64,000 bases of DNA from the NCBI RefSeq assembly GCF_029278605.1, contig NZ_CP119573.1, positions 930,001 to 994,000 of the forward strand. The letters are read 5' to 3'. The notes under the pieces were generated by a model. It was not told where the DNA came from and did no database searches. It saw only the letters and a program-made list of their open reading frames with translations. How positions within the stretch are numbered: the stretch's first letter is position 1; every line of letters starts with the position of its first letter. Positions 43,630-52,913 of the stretch are shown here, one piece after another. The DNA is from Cupriavidus sp. WKF15. GTDB lineage: Bacteria; Pseudomonadota; Gammaproteobacteria; Burkholderiales; Burkholderiaceae. The position numbers and the translations under genes are program-made.

Positions 43630-45612
43630 ATGATCGCCTTGAGTACCGCCCTTTTGCTGCTGGCCGCCCTGCTCGGCGTGGCCGCCGTTCTCGGCGGTCG
43701 CCAGGCCCGGGCGGGGGCTGGCGGCAGCCGCCCGTTGCGTACGCTGTCGTGGTTTGCCGCGTTGTCGTCGCAACTCACCGTGGGGCTGCCGTTCGTGGTG
43801 GTGATCGGCGCCGGTGGCGTGCCGGCGGCCAATGAGACGGCGCAGATGGCGGGAGCTTTCGCCGTCGCGGCGGCGGCTACCTCGGCGGGCAAACTGCTGT
43901 TCGACTGGCTCAAGCAGGGCGCCCGGCTCTGGCGCGGCGCGGCGATTGCCTCGGCGCTGGCGGGCGCGGGGCTGGTGGCCGTGGCCGGTACCCGGCTTGG
44001 CAGGGTTTGCGGCACGGCCTCCATGACCGCACGTGCCTGCATCGATGCCGCGGGGCTGCCGCATCCGGCCTGGCTGGCCGGTGGGCTGACCGCGCTGTGC
44101 GCGGTGATGTTCCTGGTCCACCGGGCGCAGTCGCGCGGGTGGGTCGCGGGGCCCAGGCGCAATGAGCCCGGCGTCGCCGACGATCTGTCGGATGACGCGG
44201 CGGGCGCGCTGCGCGTGGTCGAGTCTCGGCAAATCCGGCGCAGCGGCCGCATACCCGGGCGCCTGGTGGTGCGCCCCGGCGCGCGCGGCCAGGGCACCGT
44301 GGCCGAGTACAGCGTGGCGACCGCCATGCCGGATCGGATCGCCTTCGGCCGCTGGCTGGACCAGGCCATCGCGCAGGCGCGGCTGGCCGAAGGCAGCTGT
44401 GCCGTGCTGCTGATCCATGTTGCGGACTTCCGCGAAGTCGACGAAGTCTTCGAAGTGCGTGCCGACGACATCCTGGCGCAGGACGCCGGCGCACTGGCGC
44501 AGGCCGCGCTGGAGCCCCATGATTTCCTGGCCAGGCTGGCGCGGGACGAGTTCGCGGTCGGCGTGCCGGAGCTGGTCCACCACGGCCGCGCCCAGGAGCT
44601 GGGCTCGCGCGTGCTTGGCTCGCTGGCCGAGTTCGTGGCGGCACGCGGCCTGCAGATGCAGATCGGCGTGAATATCGGTATCGCCATCTATCCGCGCGAT
44701 GCCAACACATCCGAGTCGCTGATGCAGGCGGCCCGCGTGAGCCTGAGCGAGGCCCGCGAAAGCGGCTCCAACCAGGTGCGCCTGTTCAACAGCGCGGCCG
44801 GCGAAAGAGCGCGCCGCACCCGCGTGATCCGGCGCGACCTCTGGACAGCGATCCAGGACGACGTGCTGTCGCTGCAGTTCCAGCCCAAGTTCGATGCCCG
44901 GCGGCGCATCCTGGTCGGCGCCGAGGCGCTTTGCCGCTGGCGCCACCCGGCGCTGGGCCAGGTCAGCCCGGCCGAGTTCATTGCCGTGGCCGAGCAGTCG
45001 AGCCAGATCGACAAGCTGGACGACTGGGTCATCGCGAGCGTATGCCGGTATGTGCGGCAGTGGCAGGACGCCGGGCTGCCGCTGGTGCCGGTGGCCATCA
45101 ATGTATCGGGCCTGCGCTTTGCCAGCCGCAACTTTCCGCAATACCTGCTCGAGCAGATTCACCAGCACGACATCCCTCCCTCGGCGATCACGCTCGAAAT
45201 TACCGAGACCGCGGCCATGAAGGACATCGGCAAGTCCCTCGAAACGCTGGCCGAGCTGCAATCGCTCGGCATCCAGGTGGCGCTGGATGACTTCGGCAGC
45301 GGCTATTCCAGCCTTGGCTACCTGAAGCGGCTGCGCGTGGGCACGCTGAAGATCGACCGGACGCTGATCGGTGGCCTCGATGCCGACACGCAGGGCCGCG
45401 CCATCGTCGGTTCCATGGTGGCATTGGCCCACGAACTGCGCATGAAAGTGGTGGCCGAAGGCGTGGAGTCATTGTCGCAGCTCGACATCCTCAACGAGAT
45501 GGGCTGCGACGAGGTGCAGGGCTTCCTGCTGTCGCTGCCGCTGGACGCGGCGGGATTCGGCGAGGCGCTCGAACAGAAGGCCGCAGCCAAGGAAGTGCTC
45601 GCGGTACGGTGA
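43630..45612 (+). CDS. c-di-GMP phosphodiesterase with degenerate GGDEF and intact EAL domain
   Basis: This 660-residue protein starts with several membrane segments (about 1-165). A GGDEF domain (about 230-385) has the active-site motif ARDEF instead of GGDEF and is presumably inactive as a cyclase. The EAL domain (about 400-650) keeps its residues: GAEALCRWRHP, INVSG, LEITETA, LDDFGSGYSS, LKIDRTL and AEGVES. It should hydrolyse c-di-GMP and promote motility. It sits between chemoreceptor genes. Confidence 0.9.
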   Translation: MIALSTALLLLAALLGVAAVLGGRQARAGAGGSRPLRTLSWFAALSSQLTVGLPFVVVIGAGGVPAANETAQMAGAFAVAAAATSAGKLLFDWLKQGARLWRGAAIASALAGAGLVAVAGTRLGRVCGTASMTARACIDAAGLPHPAWLAGGLTALCAVMFLVHRAQSRGWVAGPRRNEPGVADDLSDDAAGALRVVESRQIRRSGRIPGRLVVRPGARGQGTVAEYSVATAMPDRIAFGRWLDQAIAQARLAEGSCAVLLIHVADFREVDEVFEVRADDILAQDAGALAQAALEPHDFLARLARDEFAVGVPELVHHGRAQELGSRVLGSLAEFVAARGLQMQIGVNIGIAIYPRDANTSESLMQAARVSLSEARESGSNQVRLFNSAAGERARRTRVIRRDLWTAIQDDVLSLQFQPKFDARRRILVGAEALCRWRHPALGQVSPAEFIAVAEQSSQIDKLDDWVIASVCRYVRQWQDAGLPLVPVAINVSGLRFASRNFPQYLLEQIHQHDIPPSAITLEITETAAMKDIGKSLETLAELQSLGIQVALDDFGSGYSSLGYLKRLRVGTLKIDRTLIGGLDADTQGRAIVGSMVALAHELRMKVVAEGVESLSQLDILNEMGCDEVQGFLLSLPLDAAGFGEALEQKAAAKEVLAVR

Positions 45613-45659
45613 GGCGCGGCGCTGCACCGGCTGCCTTCTTTTTTGGTTCTTCGCCGGAA

Positions 45660-45780
45660 TGCGTGGAATGGGGGATGATGGGGTTGTCGCTCTTGGCATG
45701 CGCCGCTGTCTTGCCGGCGTCGCCGGCGAAACAGCGGCGCCCGCCAAGCACGACAACCCCATCCCCACCCATTCCACGCA
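45660..45780. repeat. 121-bp long inverted-repeat element, copy 2
   Basis: Two 50-bp arms (45660-45709 and 45731-45780) are complementary at 43 of 50 positions, around a 21-bp centre that is itself palindromic (GCCGGCGTCGCCGGC). The right inner part matches a 28-nt block at 17659-17686. It lies between an EAL gene and a response-regulator gene and could be a REPIN/MITE-like element. The rest of the 339-bp gap holds no gene. Confidence 0.8.
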
Positions 45781-45951
45781 ATCCGACGAAGGCCCCCTTT
45801 CTTCTCAAGCCCGCACGCCAGCCTGCCGATAACCACATCGGCAGGCTGCCATCGCCGGGATGGCGATCGATAGCAGTCCGCGCCGGCCTGTCCGCCGCCG
45901 GTTGCGCCATGCCCCTGTCGGATCCAGCCGCCATGCGCTTTCGGAGTCGCC

Positions 45952-46329
45952 ATGCCTCCCAGGTCAGTCCCCAGCATCCTCGTCGTCGACGATTCGCCGT
46001 CCCTGCGCCGCATGATTGCTGCATGCCTGCGCGCCGGCGGCTATGAGGTGACCGAGGCTGCCGATGGCGACCAGGCGCAGGCGCTGGCCATGGAGGCCAG
46101 CTTCGACATGCTGCTGACCGACCAGATCATGCCGGGCATGGACGGATTAACGCTGATCCGCAACCTGCGCGCCACCGAGCGCTATGCGGGTATTCCCATC
46201 CTGATGCTGACTACCGAAGCCGACGAGCGCATCCGCGTGCAGGCACGCGACGCCGGGGCTTCCGGCTTCCTGCCCAAGCCGTTCGATCCCGAGCAGCTGA
46301 TGGCCGCGGTGGCTGCGCTGGGCAGCTGA
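45952..46329 (+). CDS. CheY-like single-domain response regulator
   Basis: This 125-residue receiver domain has no output domain. Acid pocket D13/D14, phospho-acceptor D57 (LLTDQIMPGMDG), T87 (MLTTEAD) and K108 (LPKPFDP) are all present. GGAG lies before the ATG. It is distinct from the main cheY at 60150 and may be a second CheY, or serve the preceding c-di-GMP enzyme or receptors. Confidence 0.9.
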   Translation: MPPRSVPSILVVDDSPSLRRMIAACLRAGGYEVTEAADGDQAQALAMEASFDMLLTDQIMPGMDGLTLIRNLRATERYAGIPILMLTTEADERIRVQARDAGASGFLPKPFDPEQLMAAVAALGS

Positions 46330-46497
46330 ATGGCAATCCCCTACTAACGAAGGGGGCGGATTGTCTCGCGTAGCCCTTCAGGCTCTCGCCGGGCTGCCGT
46401 AAATAACGGGGGACAAAGTGAAAGTCCCCGTGCCGCTGCCGCCTGCATGCTGTCGGCGGGCACGAGTAACCAGCAGCCAAGCGGGGGGCAAGCAAGG

Positions 46498-46974
46498 ATG
46501 AAGCATATCGACAAGGTGGAAGGCGCCGGCGAAGAATTCCTGACATTCACGCTCGGCCGCGAGGAATACGGCGTAGACATCCTGAAGGTCCAGGAGATCC
46601 GTGGCTACGAGTCCGTCACGCAGATTGCCAATGCGCCCGACTACATCAAGGGCGTGATCAACCTGCGCGGCAAGATCGTGCCGATCATCGACCTGCGCAT
46701 CAAGTTCCGCCAGGACAAGGTCAGCTACGACCAGTACACCGTCGTGATCATCGTCGACCTCAGCGATCGCACGACCGGCATCGTAGTCGACGGCGTGTCC
46801 GACGTGCTGACGCTCTCCCCCGACCAGATCAGGCCCACGCCGCATTTCACGAGCGAGCTTGCGACCGACTATATCCGCGGGCTGGGCTCGGTCGACCAGC
46901 GCATGCTGATCCTGGTGAACATCGAGAAGCTCCTCAACACGGAAGAGCTCGCCGCGCTCGAAACGCTGTCCTGA
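46498..46974 (+). CDS. cheW: Chemotaxis coupling protein CheW (stand-alone copy)
   Basis: This 158-residue CheW domain links receptors to Che[21 protein letters not shown], then [16 protein letters not shown] and [10 protein letters not shown], are the family blocks. The ATG at 46498 is preferred, though an in-frame ATG at 46447 exists. It is close to the cheW at 56864 in sequence but is outside the che operon, next to the receptor genes, which suggests receptor-specific or redundant use. Confidence 0.9.
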   Translation: MKHIDKVEGAGEEFLTFTLGREEYGVDILKVQEIRGYESVTQIANAPDYIKGVINLRGKIVPIIDLRIKFRQDKVSYDQYTVVIIVDLSDRTTGIVVDGVSDVLTLSPDQIRPTPHFTSELATDYIRGLGSVDQRMLILVNIEKLLNTEELAALETLS

Positions 46975-47131
46975 GCAAGCCCCGAAGTCTTGCTTGCACC
47001 GGCCGCGGGCGCCTGGCCCGCCAGGCCCGGCCAGCGTTACCGGCACCCACCCGGTGCAGTCGCCCCCAAACCGCTTTGAGTTATGCCGCAGTCGCGGCAG
47101 TAGTGCCCGAAGCAAGCCGTTATTGTCATTC

Positions 47132-48778
47132 ATGCGAAACAACCAACCCGTCACGCAAAACGAATACAAGCTTTCTCCCGACGATTACCTGATTTCGCGT
47201 ACCGACCTGAAGGGCCGTATCACCTTTGCCAACCGCACGTTCGTCGAGGCGAGCGGCTTCAGCGCGCAGGAACTGATGGGCGCGCCGCACAACCTGGTAC
47301 GACATCCCGACATGCCGCCGGAGGCGTTTGCCGACCTCTGGCAGAACATCCAGGCCGGCCGCTCGTGGGTGGGCGTGGTCAAGAACCGGCGCAAGAATGG
47401 CGATTACTACTGGGTCAGTGCGACGGTAACGCCAACCCATGTCGATGGCCGGCTGATGGGCTACACCTCGGTGCGCTCGATGGCGACGCCCGAGCAGATC
47501 AAGGCCGCGAGCGCCGCCTATGCAAGCTTTCGCGAAGGGCGCGCGCACGGCCTGGCCATTCGCGAGGGCGCCGTGGTGCGCACCGGCCTGGCCGGCCTTT
47601 TCGGCCGCCTCACGCGCCTGAACCTGCGCCGGCGCATCCTGTGGTCGCAGGCCGGCGGCCTGGTCTGGTTCCTGGCCGCGCTGCTGGCTGCCGAGGCTTT
47701 TGGCGGCGCCGCCGTCGCATCCGTGCGCCCATGGCTGTGGGGCGGCTTCGCACTGGCCGTGGCCACTGCCTTTGTCACCGGCACGATGCTGCTGTCGCGC
47801 GTGCATCGTCCTGTGAGCGAGATGCTCGATTTTGCGCTGCGCATGGGCGCGGGCGACCTCACGACCAGTTTCGAACACCGCGCGGGCGACGAGGTCGGCG
47901 CGCTCGCGCAGGCCATGCAGACCATGCAGCGCAGCCTGCTGTCGGTCGTGCACGAGATCCAGGAAGGCATGGCCAGTATTTCGACAGCGACCCGTCAGGT
48001 GGCCGCGGGCAACAACGACCTGTCGCAGCGCACGGAGCAGCAGGCGGCATCGCTGGAAGAAACGGCGTCGAGCATGGAAGAGCTGACCAGCACCGTGCGC
48101 CAGAACGCGGACAACGCGCGGCAGGCGAGCGGCCTGGCGGCGAACGCATCGGAGACGGCGGTGCGCGGCGGCGAGGTGGTCGGGCGCGTGGTGCACACGA
48201 TGGAAGAGATCAACGAAGCGTCGCGCAAGATCGTCGACATCATCGGCGTGATCGAAGGCATTGCGTTCCAGACCAACATCCTGGCGCTGAACGCGGCGGT
48301 GGAAGCCGCGCGGGCAGGCGAGCAGGGCCGCGGCTTTGCGGTGGTGGCGGGCGAGGTGCGCAGCCTGGCGCAGCGCAGCGCGAACGCGGCCAAGGAGATC
48401 AAGGGCCTGATCGGCGACACGGTGGCGCGCGTGGACAACGGCACGGCGCTGGTGGGCCAGGCCGGGACGACGATGGACGAGATCGTGCAGGCAGTGAAGC
48501 GCGTGACGGACATCATGGGCGAGATCAGCGCGGCGTCGGCGGAGCAGAGCTCGGGCATCGAGCAGGTGAACCAGGCGGTAGCGCAGATGGACGAGGTGAC
48601 GCAGCAGAACGCGGCACTGGTGGAACAGGCCGCGGCCGCGGCCGGCGCGCTCGAAGAGCAGGCCGGGCGCCTGCGCGACGCTGTGGCTACGTTCCGCGTC
48701 AGCATGCAGGCAGAGGTGCGTCCGCAACGGCCGCGGCGCACCGACAAAGCGCAGGCGCCCAACCTGGCGCAGGCGTGA
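47132..48778 (+). CDS. Aer-like aerotaxis/energy receptor (PAS + MCP signalling domain)
   Basis: This 548-residue receptor has no periplasmic domain. A PAS domain (about 20-120, [20 protein letters not shown] and [17 protein letters not shown]) probably binds FAD, as in Aer. Two membrane helices (about 170-215), HAMP and the signalling domain follow. It lacks a C-terminal xWxxF pentapeptide (ends NLAQA), as expected for Aer. Its signalling domain DNA is nearly identical to that of the next receptor. Confidence 0.92.
   Translation: MRNNQPVTQNEYKLSPDDYLISRTDLKGRITFANRTFVEASGFSAQELMGAPHNLVRHPDMPPEAFADLWQNIQAGRSWVGVVKNRRKNGDYYWVSATVTPTHVDGRLMGYTSVRSMATPEQIKAASAAYASFREGRAHGLAIREGAVVRTGLAGLFGRLTRLNLRRRILWSQAGGLVWFLAALLAAEAFGGAAVASVRPWLWGGFALAVATAFVTGTMLLSRVHRPVSEMLDFALRMGAGDLTTSFEHRAGDEVGALAQAMQTMQRSLLSVVHEIQEGMASISTATRQVAAGNNDLSQRTEQQAASLEETASSMEELTSTVRQNADNARQASGLAANASETAVRGGEVVGRVVHTMEEINEASRKIVDIIGVIEGIAFQTNILALNAAVEAARAGEQGRGFAVVAGEVRSLAQRSANAAKEIKGLIGDTVARVDNGTALVGQAGTTMDEIVQAVKRVTDIMGEISAASAEQSSGIEQVNQAVAQMDEVTQQNAALVEQAAAAAGALEEQAGRLRDAVATFRVSMQAEVRPQRPRRTDKAQAPNLAQA
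48003..48624 (+). repeat. Direct repeat copy A in receptor signalling domain
   Basis: This 622-bp tract in the Aer-like gene recurs at 49729-50350. I find only two differences, both silent. Sequences on either side diverge sharply, suggesting recent gene conversion. Confidence 0.9.
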
Positions 48779-48860
48779 GATTGGCAGGACGCCCTGGCCG
48801 TGGCGGATCGCGCGCCGACGGGACGGGACGTACCCGGATCATTTCATATAAGGGGGTTCT

Positions 48861-50678
48861 ATGCATTGGTTCAATCAGCTACGGGTGACGACCAGGTTGG
48901 TAGGGGGATTCTTGGCGGTTTCCGTGATCGGTGCCGTCATGGGCCTGCTTGGTGTTATCAATATGGGCCGCATGGCCGAGTGGACCGACAAGATCTACAA
49001 CAACGACCTCCAGGCGTTGAAGGCGGTGCAGGATGCCAATATCAACCTGGTCTACGCCAGCCGTGCGCAGATCGCGCTGCTGTCGGCCTCTACCATGGGC
49101 GAGCGCTCTATGGAGAAGGAGCAGATCGTCAAGTCGCTTGGTCTGATGGACGAGCGAATCAAGCAAGTGGCCAGTAGTGTCACGCTGTCCAAAGGCAAGG
49201 CACTGCTCCAACAGTACGAAGCGCTGTCGCCCGCTTTCCACCAACGCATGAGCAAGTACGTGGAACTGGTCAGCAAGCAGCCGCTCGATACCTCGCAGTT
49301 CGAAAGCACCGTGTTCTCCGAAAGCGCCGAACTGCTCAAGGACAGCCGCGCGCTGGAAGACATCATGGCGCAGATGGTCAAGCGTCGGGATGAGCGCGCT
49401 CGCGGCAATATGGAGGAAGCGCACAGCGTCTACGCGAGCACTCGCCTCTGGATGCTGGCCCTGGTGCTGGGCGGGCTGGCCGTGTCGGTGGTATTCGGGC
49501 TGTTTCTTGCGCGCGCGCTGTCGCGCCAGCTTGGCGGCGAACCGGGCTATGCCGTGGATATTGCCAAGCGCATTGCCGACGGCGACTTCTCGGCCGAGGT
49601 GAAGACGCGTGCCGGTGACCGCGACAGCCTGGTCCATGCGATGAAGCAGATGCAGCAGCAGCTCTCGGGCATGGTGCGGGACTTCAAGGAGTCGGCCGAA
49701 TCCATCGCAACGGCCTCGCGCGAGATCGCCGCGGGCAACAACGACCTGTCGCAGCGCACGGAGCAGCAGGCGGCATCGCTGGAAGAAACGGCGTCGAGCA
49801 TGGAGGAGCTGACCAGCACCGTGCGCCAGAACGCGGACAACGCGCGGCAGGCGAGCGGCCTGGCGGCGAACGCATCGGAGACGGCGGTGCGCGGCGGCGA
49901 GGTGGTCGGGCGCGTGGTGCACACGATGGAAGAGATCAACGAAGCGTCGCGCAAGATCGTCGACATCATCGGCGTGATCGAAGGCATTGCGTTCCAGACC
50001 AACATCCTGGCGCTGAACGCGGCGGTGGAAGCCGCGCGGGCAGGCGAGCAGGGCCGCGGCTTTGCGGTGGTGGCGGGCGAGGTGCGCAGCCTGGCGCAGC
50101 GCAGCGCGAACGCGGCCAAGGAGATCAAGGGCCTGATCGGCGACACGGTGGCGCGCGTGGACAACGGCACGGCGCTGGTGGGCCAGGCCGGGACGACGAT
50201 GGACGAGATCGTGCAGGCAGTGAAGCGCGTGACGGACATCATGGGCGAGATCAGCGCGGCGTCGGCGGAGCAGAGCTCGGGCATCGAGCAGGTGAACCAG
50301 GCGGTAGCGCAGATGGATGAGGTGACGCAGCAGAACGCGGCACTGGTGGAGCAGGCCGCGGCAGCCGCGGGCTCGCTCCAGGACCAGGCCGGCCGCTTGC
50401 AGACGGTGGTTGCCACATTCCGCCTGGCGGCGGACGGTACGCCCGCTGCGGCCCGCCTGGAGCAGGCGTCTGCGGTCCGGACGGCAGTCCGGCCGTCCGG
50501 CAAGGCCCGGCCGCAACCAGCGCGCAAGATTGCCTCTGGCAAGGAGGGCGCGGCAGCCGCTGCGACGGCACACGATGCCGCCAGTGAGCCGATGACCCAG
50601 CCGGCCGCAGCTGTCCACGCGGCACCGCGCCCGGCCGTGCTTGCCGCCGCGGATAACGGAGACTGGAGCGCATTCTGA
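48861..50678 (+). CDS. Methyl-accepting chemotaxis protein (4HB type) with docking pentapeptide
   Basis: This 605-residue chemoreceptor has a first membrane helix at about 12-33 and a periplasmic four-helix bundle (about 34-190), then a second helix near 195-215. HAMP, the signalling domain with [20 protein letters not shown], and a long Ala/Pro-rich linker (about 520-600) follow. It ends in NGDWSAF, the CheR/CheB tether. The ATG at 48861 has AAGGGGG close by. Its signalling core shares a 622-bp near-identical tract with the preceding gene. Confidence 0.93.
   Translation: MHWFNQLRVTTRLVGGFLAVSVIGAVMGLLGVINMGRMAEWTDKIYNNDLQALKAVQDANINLVYASRAQIALLSASTMGERSMEKEQIVKSLGLMDERIKQVASSVTLSKGKALLQQYEALSPAFHQRMSKYVELVSKQPLDTSQFESTVFSESAELLKDSRALEDIMAQMVKRRDERARGNMEEAHSVYASTRLWMLALVLGGLAVSVVFGLFLARALSRQLGGEPGYAVDIAKRIADGDFSAEVKTRAGDRDSLVHAMKQMQQQLSGMVRDFKESAESIATASREIAAGNNDLSQRTEQQAASLEETASSMEELTSTVRQNADNARQASGLAANASETAVRGGEVVGRVVHTMEEINEASRKIVDIIGVIEGIAFQTNILALNAAVEAARAGEQGRGFAVVAGEVRSLAQRSANAAKEIKGLIGDTVARVDNGTALVGQAGTTMDEIVQAVKRVTDIMGEISAASAEQSSGIEQVNQAVAQMDEVTQQNAALVEQAAAAAGSLQDQAGRLQTVVATFRLAADGTPAAARLEQASAVRTAVRPSGKARPQPARKIASGKEGAAAAATAHDAASEPMTQPAAAVHAAPRPAVLAAADNGDWSAF
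49729..50350 (+). repeat. Direct repeat copy B in receptor signalling domain
   Basis: This matches 48003-48624 at an offset of 1726 bp, with two silent differences seen (GAA/GAG and GAC/GAT). Confidence 0.9.
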
Positions 50679-50685
50679 GCCCCGG

Positions 50686-50719
50686 CGGGCGGCAATCCGT
50701 TGCAACGGATTGCCGCCCG
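50686..50719 (+). terminator. Perfect 15-bp hairpin after a receptor gene
   Basis: CGGGCGGCAATCCGT-TGCA-ACGGATTGCCGCCCG lies 8 nt past the receptor stop and 17 nt before the next ATG. The stem is very strong but has no T-run, so it may slow transcription or protect the mRNA end, and it could restrict translation of the next gene. Confidence 0.6.
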
Positions 50720-50736
50720 TCTTCGCCTTCAAAGCC

Positions 50737-51504
50737 ATGAAAACCAATATCACCCTGGCCTTGTCGCCAGACGACATGGCCAGGCTGCGCAGGGATTACG
50801 ACGACTTTGTCAGCCTGTCGACCGGTTTTGACAAAGACTTCCTGCCGCCTGAGTTCAATGACTTCCTGCGGGCGCGGCTGATCCAGCACGATGGTCCGTT
50901 GACCGAGCGTGCGGTCATGCGCTTGCTGGCCAGCGGCGAGTATGGCTGGGCGCGCAAGGTGTTCGACAAGCAGCTGCCCAATGCCCTCTCGTCGCTGATG
51001 CGTGATGCGCGGCGTTTTGGCTTTGGCCTGGCCGTCCAGTCGGACTGGACACCGCAACAGCGGTACGAACATGCGCGGGAATGGGCCGCGCAGGTGCTGG
51101 CCGAATGCGGTGCCGATGCAGCATTTACCGATGCGCTTGCTTCCCAGGTTGCCGCTTCGGCAGAAGACGTCAAAGTGCTGGAGGAGCGCATGCGCACGCC
51201 GGCATGGGTGCTGGCGGAAAGCCTGAGGCAGCGCGCCTATGACCTGATGTACGCGTTGCAGACTGAGGAAAACGAGACACTGGGGCGTTCGCGCGTCGGA
51301 GAGTTGCGGGCCACGCTGACGCTGGCCCTGCAGTATGGGTCGATCCAGCTCGATGAAGCCAACCGCGTACTCGAACAGGCTGCGCGCGCGCGACCTCATC
51401 TGTTCCAGGAGACGCCCGACGATGTCTTTGCGCGGCTTGCCGCGTGGCTGCGGAGATTATTCAGTTCGCCGCATTCCAGTTCGTCAATAGTGGAATCCCG
51501 CTAG
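50737..51504 (+). CDS. Uncharacterised 255-residue protein in the chemotaxis island
   Basis: I do not recognise a family. It appears all-helical and soluble, with an acidic start (MKTNITLALSPDDMARLRRD) and repeated Leu/Ala/Arg helices. A Trp-rich end (AAWLRRLFSS) and a Ser-rich tail close it. The ATG at 50737 directly follows a strong hairpin and lacks a clear ribosome binding site. Its place between a receptor gene and flhDC suggests a motility-related role, but nothing in the sequence proves it. Codon usage is normal for the region. Confidence 0.75.
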   Translation: MKTNITLALSPDDMARLRRDYDDFVSLSTGFDKDFLPPEFNDFLRARLIQHDGPLTERAVMRLLASGEYGWARKVFDKQLPNALSSLMRDARRFGFGLAVQSDWTPQQRYEHAREWAAQVLAECGADAAFTDALASQVAASAEDVKVLEERMRTPAWVLAESLRQRAYDLMYALQTEENETLGRSRVGELRATLTLALQYGSIQLDEANRVLEQAARARPHLFQETPDDVFARLAAWLRRLFSSPHSSSSIVESR

Positions 51505-51874
51505 ACGACGCGCTGTCAGCGAATGCAATGACTTAACCGTTGCAGTGTTGTGTTACATCAAATGTTGCAAGGCCGATTTGTTACAAAATTCGGTCAGCCA
51601 TGTATCTTTCGTGCGACATTGGGGTTTCCCCCGCGTAAGTAGGGATTGGCATTGCGGGCGGATTGCCGATATAAACGTAACAGTTTCACTTACACTCTGT
51701 AACATTTGTAACGAATTGGTGCCGAGCAGTGAGTGCAATCGGGCTGAAGTTCCTTTTGTCGTACGTAGTACCCGTCTGATACGCATGTAAACGATCTGGT
51801 CGCCGGCAGCCCCCTACAGGGACGCCGGTAAGCGCCGGACAAGCGCAAGGCGGGTTTTTGGTAGCGGGGAAAAA
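51505..51874 (+). promoter_or_regulatory. flhDC upstream regulatory region
   Basis: This 370-bp stretch is AT-richer than its surroundings. It carries a sigma-70-like promoter (51646-51675) and several GTAAC/GTTAC elements (51551, 51579, 51677, 51699, 51708). The predicted leader is about 190 nt. No other gene is seen. Confidence 0.6.
51646..51675 (+). promoter_or_regulatory. Candidate sigma-70 promoter of flhDC
   Basis: TTGGCA (51646-51651), an 18-bp spacer, TATAAA (51670-51675). GTAAC repeats begin two bases downstream, where a repressor would block transcription. Confidence 0.5.
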
Positions 51875-52192
51875 TTGGAAAGCAGTGAAGTTCTCCAGGA
51901 GATCAGGGAGGTCAACCTCGCCTATCTGCTGCTCGCGCAACGCCTGGTGCGGGAAAACCAGGTCGAAGCCATGTTCAGGCTTGGTGTCAGCAAGGAAATC
52001 GCGGACATTCTCGCCAAGCTGACGTCGGCGCAACTTGTGAAGCTCGCGGCATCGAACATGGTGCTGTGCAGGTTCCGCTTTGACGACCATGCGCTCCTGT
52101 CCACACTCACCCACACGGCCAAGAGCCACGATATGCAGCAGATGCACGCTGCGATCCTGCTTGCCCGTCAGCCTGTGGAGTCGCTCAATTGA
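51875..52192 (+). CDS. flhD: FlhD, flagellar master regulator subunit
   Basis: This 105-residue protein matches Flh[21 protein letters not shown] at the start, [16 protein letters not shown] and SNMVLCRFR. FlhD4C2 activates the flagellar class II genes. The start is TTG at 51875, preceded by GGGGA; no ATG is possible in frame near it. Its stop overlaps the flhC TTG. Confidence 0.95.
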   Translation: MESSEVLQEIREVNLAYLLLAQRLVRENQVEAMFRLGVSKEIADILAKLTSAQLVKLAASNMVLCRFRFDDHALLSTLTHTAKSHDMQQMHAAILLARQPVESLN

Positions 52193-52794
52193 CCGCGCTC
52201 CTGCAGGCCCCTGCGGCGCGCAGCATTGCCTGCGCGCCCGTCCCCAGCCGCAAGAGCGTACTTCAGGATGCCAACCAGACCCAGCTCGCCATCGAGCTGA
52301 TCGGCCTGGGTGCGCGCCTGCAAGTGCTTGAGGCCGAGACCACGCTCTCGCGCGACCGGCTGATCCGCCTCTACAAGGAGCTGCGCGGCGTTTCACCGCC
52401 CAAGGGCATGCTCCCGTTCTCGACAGACTGGTTCACGACCTGGCTGCCGAATATCCACTCGTCGTTGTTCTTCTCGGCGTACCAGTTCATGGTGCAGGAA
52501 GGCGAGACCGTGGGTATTCGCGCCGTGGTGGCCGCGTACCGGCTGTATCTCGAGCATGTTTCGCTGCTCGGCGGCGAAATAGTCTTAAGTTTCACCCGTG
52601 CCTGGACGTTAGTACGGTTTTTCGAGAGCAATATGCTGCAGCTTTCCAGTTGCACGTGTTGCGGCGGAAAGTTCGTCACGCACGCCTATGAGCCGCACGC
52701 GAACTTCGTGTGCAGCCTGTGCCGTCCGCCATCGCGTGCCGGGAAGGTGAAGAAGCCCTCGAAGAACGCCGCCGCCTTGCAGACCGAAGCCTGA
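52189..52794 (+). CDS. flhC: FlhC, flagellar master regulator subunit
   Basis: This 201-residue FlhC has a helical core ([20 protein letters not shown] near 28-47) and a zinc site from C-T-C-C and C-S-L-C near residues 158-183. The start is TTG at 52189, overlapping the flhD stop (TTGA), so translation is probably coupled. The first 18 residues look like an extension compared with typical FlhC, but no better start codon is visible. Confidence 0.94.
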   Translation: MTALLQAPAARSIACAPVPSRKSVLQDANQTQLAIELIGLGARLQVLEAETTLSRDRLIRLYKELRGVSPPKGMLPFSTDWFTTWLPNIHSSLFFSAYQFMVQEGETVGIRAVVAAYRLYLEHVSLLGGEIVLSFTRAWTLVRFFESNMLQLSSCTCCGGKFVTHAYEPHANFVCSLCRPPSRAGKVKKPSKNAAALQTEA

Positions 52795-52913
52795 TCCTGG
52801 TTGAGGTCCGCCTGGCTGGCAAGCTGCGCAGCACCGGCGGACCGGATCTCCAGTCCGCCCGTGCAACGGGCAATCGTGCGTGACTGACGCGCTTTTTTGA
52901 CGGGGATCCGATC

